This document shows, piece after piece, positions 29,430 to 37,506 of a DNA stretch of 62,624 bases. Origin of the DNA: Verrucomicrobiia bacterium (GTDB lineage Bacteria > Verrucomicrobiota > Verrucomicrobiia > Limisphaerales > JADLHS01); contig WYBW01000077.1 of NCBI GenBank assembly GCA_011525685.1, positions 1-62,624 of the forward strand, in the 5' to 3' direction. Position 1 is the first letter of the stretch. Every line of letters starts with the position of its first letter. The translations under genes and the position numbers were made by a program. A model generated the notes under the pieces. That model made no database searches. It was given only the letters and a program-made list of their open reading frames with translations, and had not been told where the DNA came from.

Positions 29430-30239
29430 TCAAATTCCGTCGCGCGGGTCAATCACCGGCAACTCGGCGTTCAGCAACTCCCGCACGCGGGTTTCGCCGC
29501 TCTGATCCAGCTCTTGCCAGTCGCGGAACACCCGTAATTGCCGTTCGATCAGGCAGGCGATGCGCGGGGACCGGGCGCGCCACGGCCGCAAGTCCGAGGC
29601 GCTCGCCACGATGGTCAGCGGCCGGCCGTCCAGCCAGTCGGCGCCCCGCGATGCAGCCGCGAGAAATTGCAACCACCACGCCCCGTGACGCGCCTCGAGG
29701 CCGGCCAGCGGATCGTCCAGCAGCAACACCTCGGGTTGCAGGATCAACGCCCGGGCCAGGCCGGCTCGCTTCCGCCAGTTGCGCGCCAGGTTGGCAGGTG
29801 TGCTGTTGGCGAACGCGGTCAATTCGGTCAACTCCAACATCGCCCGCACGCGATGTTCCAGCGCCTCGCGGGCCGGTTCTCGATGGTAACGCAGCGGCAG
29901 GGCGACGTTTTCCGCCACCGTCATCCGGCCGAACAACTGCCCATCCTCAAATACGAATCCGAGTCGCAATCGCTCGGCCAGACGTTCTTCCCCGAATCCC
30001 GGCATCACACCGCCGAACAGGTGATGCGAGCCGCTTGCGGGCGCCATCAGCCCGGCGAGCAGCATCAGCAAATCGCTCTTGCCGGAGCGTTGCGGGCCGG
30101 CGACCACCCAAAACTCGCCCGCGCCCACGCTCCAATCAATGTGCTCGGCCACCGTCACGCTCGGATCGGTCATCGAAGGCACGGCCACATCCTGCAGTTC
30201 CAGGACGGGTACAAGAGGGCTGACGGCTGAGGGCGTCAT
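29430..30239 (-). CDS. MlaF-position ABC ATPase with degenerate catalytic motifs
   Basis: A 269-residue ATPase-like protein in the MlaF position of a lipid transporter. Walker A is GPQRSGKS (48-55). The Q-loop reads FVFED, with Glu where Gln is expected (98). The signature is NLARNWRKRAG (about 150-160) in place of LSGGQ. Walker B is VLLLDDP (171-177), with Asp in place of the catalytic Glu. The switch region TIVASASD has no His. Nucleotide may still bind, but normal hydrolysis is doubtful. The ATG at 30239 overlaps the permease stop (ATGA), which fixes the start. Confidence 0.8.
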   Translation of the reverse strand: MTPSAVSPLVPVLELQDVAVPSMTDPSVTVAEHIDWSVGAGEFWVVAGPQRSGKSDLLMLLAGLMAPASGSHHLFGGVMPGFGEERLAERLRLGFVFEDGQLFGRMTVAENVALPLRYHREPAREALEHRVRAMLELTELTAFANSTPANLARNWRKRAGLARALILQPEVLLLDDPLAGLEARHGAWWLQFLAAASRGADWLDGRPLTIVASASDLRPWRARSPRIACLIERQLRVFRDWQELDQSGETRVRELLNAELPVIDPRDGI

Positions 30240-31069
30240 CCGATCGTCAGGTAAACGATGATGAACACGGCGTCGAGCAGCGCACAGGCGACGGTGGCTT
30301 GTGCCACCGCGCGCACTGTGGCCCGCGAAACTTCCTCCAGCCGCAGCGGTTGCGCCAGACCGTGGTAACACGTGATGATGGCAATGATGAATCCGAACGC
30401 GGCGGTCTTGAGGGCGAGCAGGATGAAATCAACATACGTCAGCGCGCCGGCCAGTTGGTCAAAATAATCGCCCGGCAACAAAGGCACGTCCTGCAGGAAC
30501 GCCCAGAGATAGCCACTCAACAAGGCGACGAGAATCAGATACACCGTCAGCGAGAACAACCCCACGGCCATGCCCACGACACGCGGCACCACCAGGTAGT
30601 GGACCGGGTCTATGCCCAGGGCCTCGAGCGCTTCCACTTCGCCCAGCGCCCGGGTCGTGCCCAGTTCCACCACATGCGCCGTGCCCACCCGCGCCAGCAT
30701 CAGCAACGCCGCCAGCAGCGGTCCCAATTCCCGCACGACCACCACCACCATGATGCTGCCGAGATAGTTGATGGCGCCCACCCGGGTGAGCCACGACACT
30801 GTCTGACCAATGATCAGCAGTCCCAACACCCCGGCCACGAAGAGGAACATCGGCAGCAACCGCACCCCGGACCGGACAATCTCCCGGCGCATCAACGGCC
30901 AGACCACCGACCGGGCGACGCGGAGTTTGCGGATCAGCACCCCCAGGGTGATGAGCGCGAAGGCGCCCAAGCCCTGGATGGCCAGCAGGGAAAGAAACCA
31001 TCGCCGCCCGAGTTGACTGGACAGCGAACGCGGCTGGGGCATTCGCAACAGGAATTGCGTTTCGGACAT
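30236..31069 (-). CDS. MlaE-type ABC permease
   Basis: A 277-residue inner-membrane permease of the MlaE/YrbE family. It has about five or six helices and the family core VVVVVRELGPLLAALLMLARVGTAHVVELGTTRALGEVEALEALGIDPVHYLVVPRV. It moves phospholipids between the inner membrane and an MCE partner. It is first in the operon and overlaps the ATPase gene by 4 bp. The ATG at 31069 is preferred to a GTG at 31099. Confidence 0.9.
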   Translation of the reverse strand: MSETQFLLRMPQPRSLSSQLGRRWFLSLLAIQGLGAFALITLGVLIRKLRVARSVVWPLMRREIVRSGVRLLPMFLFVAGVLGLLIIGQTVSWLTRVGAINYLGSIMVVVVVRELGPLLAALLMLARVGTAHVVELGTTRALGEVEALEALGIDPVHYLVVPRVVGMAVGLFSLTVYLILVALLSGYLWAFLQDVPLLPGDYFDQLAGALTYVDFILLALKTAAFGFIIAIITCYHGLAQPLRLEEVSRATVRAVAQATVACALLDAVFIIVYLTIG

Positions 31070-31201
31070 GTCCAGCGCGCGAGCTTCGCCTTTCTGCACG
31101 CCGGGAGCGTAACCTCCATCCGCTCGCGGTCAATTCCTGACTCGGCGGCGTCCGCTTCGTGCTCATCCATCGCGGGGCTCGACGGTTTTGGGAAAAACCC
31201 G

Positions 31202-31229
31202 TTGACCGGGCGGCGATTTTTCCTAAGCT
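31202..31229 (+). promoter_or_regulatory. Putative promoter of the DUF5069 gene
   Basis: TTGACC (31202-31207), a 16-bp spacer and TAAGCT (31224-31229), 37 bp before the start codon. Confidence 0.4.
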
Positions 31230-31266
31230 TCCCGCCGTTCACAGCAACCACTAACTCATTGAAATT

Positions 31267-31707
31267 ATGGCTAAAATTGTTCCATTGATCAGTTCCGGGG
31301 TGGCCGGGCCGCTCGGGGTTCTGCACCTGCCACGGCTCTGGCTCAAAGTCTCCCTCGAGTCTCGCGGCAAGCTGGCCGACGGTTACCCGGGCATCGGCAA
31401 AGGTTACGACATGATGGTTTGCAATGCCCTCGGGCTGGACCCGGAGGCGTTGAAGAAATTCATCACCAACTCCAGACCCACGTATCCGCAGTTTGAGGAC
31501 TGGGTGAAGCAGAACGCGAAGCACCTCGACAAGGCCACGGTCCAGAAGCTCAACCTGGCCATTCAGGGTTACATCCACGACGACGCCACACGCGACGGCA
31601 TCCTGAAGGCCAACGGCATCGCCGACGCCAGCGCGGTCTGCCCCGACGCCGTGAACCTGAACAACCTGGACGATTGGTATGAGTTCCATCAGGCGGAGTT
31701 GCGGTAA
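31267..31707 (+). CDS. DUF5069-like small cytoplasmic protein
   Basis: A 146-residue protein starting MAKIVPLISSGVAGPLGVLHLPRLWLKVSLESRGKLADGYPGIGKGYD. It resembles proteins named DUF5069 in Verrucomicrobia; function unknown. It has no signal peptide, membrane segment or recognisable catalytic motif, and is mostly helical by composition. It has its own promoter and a strong terminator, so it is monocistronic. Confidence 0.75.
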   Translation: MAKIVPLISSGVAGPLGVLHLPRLWLKVSLESRGKLADGYPGIGKGYDMMVCNALGLDPEALKKFITNSRPTYPQFEDWVKQNAKHLDKATVQKLNLAIQGYIHDDATRDGILKANGIADASAVCPDAVNLNNLDDWYEFHQAELR

Positions 31708-31726
31708 ACTCCTGTTCCTTGGACCC

Positions 31727-31759
31727 AACCGGCGCGCGGTTCTCGTGCGCCGGTTTTTT
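31727..31759 (+). terminator. Rho-independent terminator after the DUF5069 gene
   Basis: AACCGGCGC (31727-31735) pairs with GCGCCGGTT (31747-31755), followed by a T run. Confidence 0.88.
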
Positions 31760-31821
31760 CGCGCTCGACAATGCTTCGGAGCAGGTTCTTAATCACCTCC
31801 GAACTCCGCCAGAACAAGTTT

Positions 31822-32931
31822 ATGAACGAATACCTGTTTCCGCATCGCCAAAGCCGCCGCGATTTCCTCCAGACCAGTGCCTTCGCCGCCGTCGGCCTGG
31901 CCCTGTCCGGACCGGCACTCGCCGACTCGAAGGACTCCAAAGCGCCGGTCCGCATCGGGAGCGGACACTGGACTTACACGTTGGACGAGAACTGGGGAAA
32001 GCTGCCGGCGGGCATGCGGTTCGGGTTCGGCTGCGGCATCGTGGCCGATTCACAGGACCGCATCTATGTCACCTCGCGTTCCACCCATCCGGCCGTGGCG
32101 GTGTTCAGCCGGCAGGGACAACTCCTGGAGACGTGGAGCAACGACTTTGCCGAACGGGTGGGTTATTCGCCGGCCCAAGTCAAGGACACGGCGCACTGCC
32201 TCTACTGGAGCCGGGAGGGCCGTGAGGAGTTCCTTTACTTCACCGAAAACGTCAGCACGAACAAGGAAGGGCCAAAGCTCGGCAAGCGCGTTTACAAGAC
32301 TGATCTGCGCGGAAAGATTCTTTACACCCTCGGCAACGTGGACAAGGAATCCTCCACCGCGCAGAAGTTCGACTGGACAAACCCGACGGACGTGGCGGTC
32401 GCGCCCAACGGCGACATTTACGTCGTGGACGGCTATGGCAGCCAGATCGTGAGCCGTTTCGACAAGAACTTCCGGCATCTCAAAACGATCGGCGGCCGGG
32501 GACGCGAGCACGGCCAGTTCAACACCTGTCACGGCATCTGGATCAACACGCTGCGCGACGAACCGGAGGTCTATATCGCCGACCGGGCCAACAGCCGCTA
32601 CGAGGTCTTTTCGCTCGCACTGGAATACAAGCGCACGGTTGCGGGCGACTTCGTCCGCAATCCGTGTTGTTTTTATCAGCATGGCCGGCAGCTTTACATC
32701 CCGGACCTGGCCTCGATGGTTGCGATCCTCGATGCGCAGGACCGACCTCTGGCGATACTGGGTGATGGCAAGGAGGCGGACGGCAAGACCAACAAACCGG
32801 ACAACCAGACCAACCCGGCGCTGTTCGCGGCGCCGCACGCGATGTGCGTGGATTCTCGGGGGGATTTCTATCTCGTCGAATGGGTGGACTTTGGCCGGGC
32901 GCGCAAGTTCGTCCACACGCCGATGGGTTGA
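31822..32931 (+). CDS. Tat-exported NHL/6-bladed beta-propeller protein
   Basis: A 369-residue exported protein. The twin-arginine signal QSRRDFLQTSAFAAVGLALSGPALA is classic. The rest is a beta-propeller of NHL type, with repeats such as PTDVAVAPNGDIYVVDGYGSQIVSRFD, GIWINTLRDEPEVYIADRANSRYEVF and CFYQHGRQLYIPDLASMVAILD. It may be a lyase-like or binding protein; no catalytic set is evident. The ATG at 31822 starts the signal peptide; longer in-frame starts would read through the terminator region. Confidence 0.82.
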   Translation: MNEYLFPHRQSRRDFLQTSAFAAVGLALSGPALADSKDSKAPVRIGSGHWTYTLDENWGKLPAGMRFGFGCGIVADSQDRIYVTSRSTHPAVAVFSRQGQLLETWSNDFAERVGYSPAQVKDTAHCLYWSREGREEFLYFTENVSTNKEGPKLGKRVYKTDLRGKILYTLGNVDKESSTAQKFDWTNPTDVAVAPNGDIYVVDGYGSQIVSRFDKNFRHLKTIGGRGREHGQFNTCHGIWINTLRDEPEVYIADRANSRYEVFSLALEYKRTVAGDFVRNPCCFYQHGRQLYIPDLASMVAILDAQDRPLAILGDGKEADGKTNKPDNQTNPALFAAPHAMCVDSRGDFYLVEWVDFGRARKFVHTPMG

Positions 32932-33011
32932 AGCCCGCGGGCCATCCGGCGGCATCGCCACTTCACCCGCTTCGCCGATTTTAATTTCATCCGGCAAATT
33001 TCATTCGGCGT

Positions 33012-33039
33012 TTGCATTTGCGAAGGGGCTTCGTAAGTT
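33012..33039 (+). promoter_or_regulatory. Putative promoter of the FIST gene (leaderless)
   Basis: TTGCAT (33012-33017), a 16-bp spacer and TAAGTT (33034-33039), with the GTG start six bases later at 33046. Confidence 0.45.
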
Positions 33040-33045
33040 GCGTTC

Positions 33046-34233
33046 GTGAAGTGTGAATTTTCCATCGCCGCGCATTGGCCGGGCGGTTTCGAGGAGAGCA
33101 AACTCCAAGAATGGGCGGAGAACCTGCGCCGCCGGCTGGGCTCACGGCCCGTTTCACTGGGTCTGGTGTTCATGACACCGGGTTTCTTCCCGCACGCCCA
33201 GCAGGTGCTGGAGATTCTGCGGGTGCATGCCCGGATTCCGCTGCTGGCCGGTTGCTCCGGCACCAGCCTGATTGCGGGCGGAAACGAGTTCGAGCAGGAC
33301 TCCGGCCTGGTGCTGGCGCTGTACGATCTGCCGGGGGCACAGTTGCAGGGCTTTCATTTCGTGCAGGAACAGGTGGAAGAGGCCAACGGCCCGGGCTACT
33401 GGCCGATGGAAACCGGCATCCCAGCCGGGCAAACCAACGGCTGGCTCGCTTTTGCCGATCCTTTCCATCTCGACGCCGAGGCGTGGATGCGGACCTGGAA
33501 TGAAGCTTATGCTCCGGCACCGGTGTTGGGCGGACTGGCCAGCGGCGATTTTCGCGAGCAGCGCACGCAGGTGTATCTGAACGGCGAGGTGTTCGAGGAA
33601 GGCGGCGTGGCCATCTCGGTGGGTGGCGACGTGCGGCTGACCGGCGTCATTTCGCAGGGCTGCACGCCCATCGGTGACACTTGGACGCTGACGCACGTGG
33701 AGCAAAACCTGATTCATCAGATTGGCAACCGGCCCGCCTACGAAGTCCTGGTCGAAACGGTCAACCAGCTTTCCCCAGCGGAACAGCGCAAAGCACGCGG
33801 CAATCTGTTCATCGGACTGGTGGTGAACGAATACCTGGAGGAATTTCACCGGGGCGACTTCCTCGTGCGCAATCTCCTCGGCGGAGATCCGCGCTCGGGC
33901 ATCCTCGCGGTGGGCGCCCTGCCGCGGGCGGGTCAGACCGTGCAGTTCCAGCGCCGCGACGCCGCGGCCGCCGTCGAGGACATGAACGAACTCCTCGCGC
34001 GAGCCAAAGGTGAACTGGCCGGCGCGACCGTCTATGGCGGCTGCCTGTGCAGTTGCAACGGCCGCGGGCGAAATCTGTTTGGCGCTCCCAATCACGACGC
34101 CCAGACGGTGCAACAGCAGTTTGGCCCGATCGGGCTGGCCGGCTTCTTCTGCAACGGGGAAATCGGGCCGGTTGGCGACCGGAACTTTCTGCACGGTTAC
34201 ACGGCCTCGCTGGCGCTGTTCGTGAAAAAGTGA
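33046..34233 (+). CDS. FIST domain signal-transduction protein
   Basis: A 395-residue protein with FIST_N (LGLVFMTPGFFPHAQQVLEIL..IPLLAGCSGTSLIAGG) followed by FIST_C (VVNEYLEEFHRGDFLVRNLLGGDPRSGILAVG, ending GGCLCSCNGRGRNLFG..GFFCNGEIGPVGDRNFLHGYTASLALF). FIST is a sensory domain thought to bind small ligands such as amino acids, usually next to other signalling modules. Here it stands alone in the cytoplasm, with a GNAT gene 18 bp downstream. The GTG start lies directly at the expected transcription start. Confidence 0.88.
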   Translation: MKCEFSIAAHWPGGFEESKLQEWAENLRRRLGSRPVSLGLVFMTPGFFPHAQQVLEILRVHARIPLLAGCSGTSLIAGGNEFEQDSGLVLALYDLPGAQLQGFHFVQEQVEEANGPGYWPMETGIPAGQTNGWLAFADPFHLDAEAWMRTWNEAYAPAPVLGGLASGDFREQRTQVYLNGEVFEEGGVAISVGGDVRLTGVISQGCTPIGDTWTLTHVEQNLIHQIGNRPAYEVLVETVNQLSPAEQRKARGNLFIGLVVNEYLEEFHRGDFLVRNLLGGDPRSGILAVGALPRAGQTVQFQRRDAAAAVEDMNELLARAKGELAGATVYGGCLCSCNGRGRNLFGAPNHDAQTVQQQFGPIGLAGFFCNGEIGPVGDRNFLHGYTASLALFVKK

Positions 34234-34251
34234 TGCCGCCCGGCAACAGGG

Positions 34252-34857
34252 ATGAGCCTGCCCAACCCCAGCCGCGAGCCCAGCACCTCCGCCCCGCCGC
34301 CAGCCCGAGACGGCCAGTGGCTGGCGGAGTGGCCGCTCAAGGACGGTGCTGTCGTCCGTATCCGCGACGTGCGGCCTGAGGATGAACCCCTCATCACCGA
34401 GGCCATCCGCACGGCCTCGCGCGACACGTTGCTGCACCGGTTTTTCAGTCCCATTCGTTCTGTCTCACCAGACCTGCTGCGCCGGATGTTGACGATTGAC
34501 CGGTCCCAGGAACGGTGTCTGGTGGGCGTGGTGGAGCAGAACGGCGGCACGCGGATCATCGGCGGAGCGCGTTACGTCAAACTGCCCCGGCCCGGCGCGG
34601 CGGAATTTGCTCTGACGGTGCATGACGATTTCCAATCCCGCGGCCTGGGCACATTCTTGATGCGGCTCTTGGTGAAACTGGCCCGTGCTGAGAGCCTCCA
34701 CCAATTGGAAGCAGACGTGATGTCCTCCAACAACAAGATGTTGAGGCTCTGTCGCAAGTCTGAGTGGGGGCGCGCCCACTGGCAGCGGCTGGGCGATGTC
34801 TATCACGTGGTCATCGAACTGGAGCCGCCGCCTGCCCGCCGGGCGAGACCAGCCTGA
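34252..34857 (+). CDS. GNAT family N-acetyltransferase
   Basis: A 201-residue acetyltransferase. The fold is visible from VVRIRDVRPEDEPLITEAI (motif C region) to the acetyl-CoA loop FALTVHDDFQSRGLGTFLMRLLVKLAR (Q/RxxGxG/A) and EADVMSSNNKMLRLCRKSEW. It is similar to the acetyltransferase part of larger acyl-CoA synthetase-type protein acetylases, so a protein substrate is possible but not shown. It is probably co-transcribed with the FIST gene. Confidence 0.85.
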   Translation: MSLPNPSREPSTSAPPPARDGQWLAEWPLKDGAVVRIRDVRPEDEPLITEAIRTASRDTLLHRFFSPIRSVSPDLLRRMLTIDRSQERCLVGVVEQNGGTRIIGGARYVKLPRPGAAEFALTVHDDFQSRGLGTFLMRLLVKLARAESLHQLEADVMSSNNKMLRLCRKSEWGRAHWQRLGDVYHVVIELEPPPARRARPA

Positions 34858-34978
34858 ATTGGCAACAACCTGCCTTGCCTGATCCAGGTGCGGTTGGGTG
34901 GTTTGAACTTGGGCGGCTGCGGCTGGATCGCTGGGCGACTCTTGACGGAACCACCATTGAGCAGGTGCCAGCTCACCG

Positions 34979-35093
34979 AAGCGCAGGTTTCCCAACCTGC
35001 TGTGTCGCCGATTTCCAATCGGTCAGCGGTGCGAAGCGGTGCGGTCTGCAGGTTGGAAACCCGCGACACAGCAGACTGGAGGTCTGCGCTACG
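34979..35093. repeat. Degenerate copy of the 213-bp element core, ends missing
   Basis: GCGCAGGTTTCCCAACCTGC, a TCGCCGATTTCCAATCGG block and CAGACTGGAGGTCTGCGCTAC match the interior of the elements at 24121 and 57943. The GGGCGCATCTCA ends are absent. This accounts for most of the 320-bp gap between the GNAT gene and the small protein at 35179. Confidence 0.7.
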
Positions 35094-35178
35094 GAATTTT
35101 CAACAAGATGCGCCCTGGACCGCTTCAACGCGAATTCGGAAATTGATTGCCCCGCGGATTTGGATCACTCTTGGTGGC

Positions 35179-35403
35179 ATGAGCAAATCCAAGAATCCGG
35201 CCACCGGCGAAGGGTATCTGGGCGAAGTCATGGTTCACCGCATTTCACGCGCGGTGGGCGTGGTGGAGAACGTGGCCGAGGGCAGGACCGGCTGGCCGCC
35301 GCAGATCACCTTGAAGCTCGCGGATGGCACGCTCAAGAAGGGAAAGCTCAGTGACTTTCGCGAGCCGACCAGCACCGAACGGTCCCACCTTCCCAGTCCG
35401 TAA
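35179..35403 (+). CDS. Small hypothetical protein
   Basis: A 74-residue basic protein (MSKSKNPATGEGYLGEVMVHRISRAVG..GWPPQITLKLADGTLKKGKLSDFREP). The ITLKLADGTLKKGKLSDF stretch looks like a small beta-barrel. I do not recognise the family. It converges on the UVR-motif gene with a 34-bp gap. The coding call rests on amino-acid composition and a sensible start only. Confidence 0.45.
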   Translation: MSKSKNPATGEGYLGEVMVHRISRAVGVVENVAEGRTGWPPQITLKLADGTLKKGKLSDFREPTSTERSHLPSP

Positions 35404-35437
35404 CCGCCACGGCTGAACGCCGCGTCTGGCGCAAGCT

Positions 35438-36205
35438 TCAAGGCGCCGGCTGGCGGCTTCGCAACTCTTTCAACCGGTCGCGCAATTCGGCGGCGCGCTC
35501 AAATTCCTGCCGTTCGATGGCCCGCCGCAACTGGCGTTCGAGTCGTTCCACGGAAGAAATCGGACGGGTCTGTTGAATTTGCTCCGCCAGTTCGCGCAAG
35601 GCTTGCAGCGAGCGGGCCTGCTCGAACTTGAAGGTTTCATCGTCCAGTTCCTCCAGTTCCTCGACGCGTCGGATGGCGGCCTGGAGGATTTCCAGCGCGC
35701 GGTCGTGGGCGCCCCGGTCAAGCGTCATCAGCGCCTCGGCGCAGGCATTCATGCGCAAGATGTAGGGCCGCCACTTTTCCAGATGGTTCTGATCCTCCTC
35801 GCGCGCGGCGTACTGATGCACCAGGTCGAACACCCGCAAGTTGCGCGCGGTATCGCGGACGGTCGCGGCCCAGCGCTTCAGTTGGAACAGGCGCAGGTAG
35901 CGGAAATAGTAGAGCGTGCCTTCGCCGAAAAGCTCGGCGCACGCCTCGGCGTCCAGTTCAAACTCGGCCTCGCGCCCGGCGGCCCGGGCCTGCTCGAGGC
36001 GATGCAGTTGATAGTCCAGCGCGGATTCCATGTCGTACGGGCGCTCCCCGTCGGGCCGGCCTTCCATCTCGAGTTGTTCGACGCCCAGAGGGGTGCGGAC
36101 CTGGAGGATTTCCCGTCCGTCCTCGGCGCGAACCACCCGCGCGTCATTGTCCGGATCGTACGGCCAATCGGCCAGCAAGCTGCGCAAATCAAATGTGTCA
36201 CTCAT
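35438..36205 (-). CDS. UVR-motif (UvrB/UvrC C-terminal) protein
   Basis: A 255-residue helical protein. The last 45 residues (VERLERQLRRAIERQEFERAAELRDRLKEL) are a UVR motif, the helical hairpin by which UvrB and UvrC meet; it also occurs in protein-arginine kinase activator McsA and Clp proteins. The rest (for example MSDTFDLRSLLADWPYDPDNDARVVRAEDGREILQVRTPLGVEQLEMEGRPDG) is unknown to me. The role may be in repair or stress response; this is inference from the motif. Confidence 0.75.
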   Translation of the reverse strand: MSDTFDLRSLLADWPYDPDNDARVVRAEDGREILQVRTPLGVEQLEMEGRPDGERPYDMESALDYQLHRLEQARAAGREAEFELDAEACAELFGEGTLYYFRYLRLFQLKRWAATVRDTARNLRVFDLVHQYAAREEDQNHLEKWRPYILRMNACAEALMTLDRGAHDRALEILQAAIRRVEELEELDDETFKFEQARSLQALRELAEQIQQTRPISSVERLERQLRRAIERQEFERAAELRDRLKELRSRQPAP

Positions 36206-36483
36206 CGAAGCACCTCACCAATAGCACGCTCGGGCCATGACTTTCAACTGCGGGATTTCTCCGGTTGGTCCGACTGCGGCAACGCCTTTTTCCAGTGAGC
36301 TCCCCTTGCCGCCCATGAACCTCCTCCTCTCCTGGCCCGCAAATGGCCTCCCCGTGAAACTCCTGCTTGCTTACCCGGCCTGCGGCCACCCTCTCCCCTT
36401 CCCCGAGCGGGGCAAGGTGAGGAGGGCGCTCCGGGGTTCAGGAGTGCCAAGCGCGAGTTCTTGTTGGGGGATTCTCTCCCCGG
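36206..36483. other. Intergenic region with degenerate repeats
   Basis: A 278-base gap with CCCTCTCCCCTTCCCC-type low-complexity sequence around 36390-36480. No gene is seen. Confidence 0.35.
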
Positions 36484-36882
36484 TTACTTCTTCACCGGTT
36501 TGCCCGCCTTTTCCCAACCGCGAAAGCCCTCGGGCAGCTCGATCAAGGATTGGAATCCCGCCTTCTGCATTTTTTCACAGGCCACGACACTGCGGCGGCC
36601 CGTGGCGCAATGCACCAGATACACCTTGCTCTTGTCCAGTTGCGCGAGCTTTTTCTCGAAGTCGGGGGCGGTGACGTCCAGGTGCTTTGCGCCGGCGATA
36701 TGGCCGGCCGAAAACTCCTTCTTGGTGCGAACGTCCAGCACAACGTTCGTGCCGGTCGCGACGAGCTTTTCGAATTCCTCGATACTGACGCGGCGGACCG
36801 AGTTGGTGTCGGACGCCAGTGTGGCCGGAGTCAGGGCCTGCTTCAGCACCAGCAGGAGCAGGACCAAAAGGATGCGTTTCAT
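36484..36882 (-). CDS. Exported rhodanese-like domain protein
   Basis: A 132-residue protein with a signal peptide (MKRILLVLLLLVLKQALTPATLAS) and one rhodanese domain (LVATGTNVVLDVRTKKEFSAGHIAGAKHLDV). The active-site loop is CATGRRS with Cys92 as sulfur carrier. It is likely periplasmic. It follows LptE and the BamD-like gene by short gaps (20 bp to LptE), so it belongs to that operon; the link to envelope assembly is by position only. Confidence 0.85.
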   Translation of the reverse strand: MKRILLVLLLLVLKQALTPATLASDTNSVRRVSIEEFEKLVATGTNVVLDVRTKKEFSAGHIAGAKHLDVTAPDFEKKLAQLDKSKVYLVHCATGRRSVVACEKMQKAGFQSLIELPEGFRGWEKAGKPVKK

Positions 36883-36902
36883 TGGGTGGAATGTTCGAGC
36901 GG

Positions 36903-37466
36903 TTACCACGCGCCGTCGGCCAGCAACGCCGTCACCTGACGGGCCAGATCGCCAGCCAGCAACGGCAACGCCTGCCGCTCGGCGCTGGTCAGGTCATCAC
37001 CGACACGCAGCAGCGTGTAGCCCGTGACCGGCTGGTCAAGCAGAACCTTACCCGTGGCCCGGTCGCGGGCGGTGACCTGCGCGGTGAGCGCGATGCGGTA
37101 GTCGCGCACGGTGATGATATCGTCCGGGACCAGAGTCTGTTCCTGGCGGAGGTAACGGGTGATGACTCCGTTGACCAGGATGTCCCCGGTTTCGCGCGTG
37201 GCAAGACGGAAGGTGCCGTCCCGTTGCAGTTCCTTCCGCAACGCGGCCGTGACCGCATCCCCGAGCCGCGGCTCCAAGGTCTGGTTGGCAAAGGGCACAA
37301 TCTGGATGGACCTGTCCCCGGCGGTCAGCGAGTTGGTCGGCCCCAGCCGGTAACCGGCGCAACCACCCAGGACCAGGACCGCGCTGGCGGCAAAAAGACA
37401 GCCGAGAAGGGGCCGCCGGGCTCGGGTGAACGAAACGCGCTTCAATAGGGCCGGGGAAAAGGTCAT
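36903..37466 (-). CDS. lptE: LptE-like LPS-assembly lipoprotein
   Basis: A 187-residue lipoprotein (lipobox VLGGC, Cys36) with CAGYRLGPTNSLTAGDRSIQIVPFANQTLEPRLGDAVTAALRKELQRDGTFRLA. This is typical of the LptE family that plugs LptD and helps insert LPS in the outer membrane. It lies between a BamD-like TPR gene and the rhodanese gene. An ATG at 37505, just after the BamD-like stop, is an alternative start; 37466 gives a more usual signal peptide. Confidence 0.8.
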   Translation of the reverse strand: MTFSPALLKRVSFTRARRPLLGCLFAASAVLVLGGCAGYRLGPTNSLTAGDRSIQIVPFANQTLEPRLGDAVTAALRKELQRDGTFRLATRETGDILVNGVITRYLRQEQTLVPDDIITVRDYRIALTAQVTARDRATGKVLLDQPVTGYTLLRVGDDLTSAERQALPLLAGDLARQVTALLADGAW

Positions 37467-37506
37467 TCGTGTCCGGCCGGGGATGCTTTCACCGAAATGG
37501 CGCATA

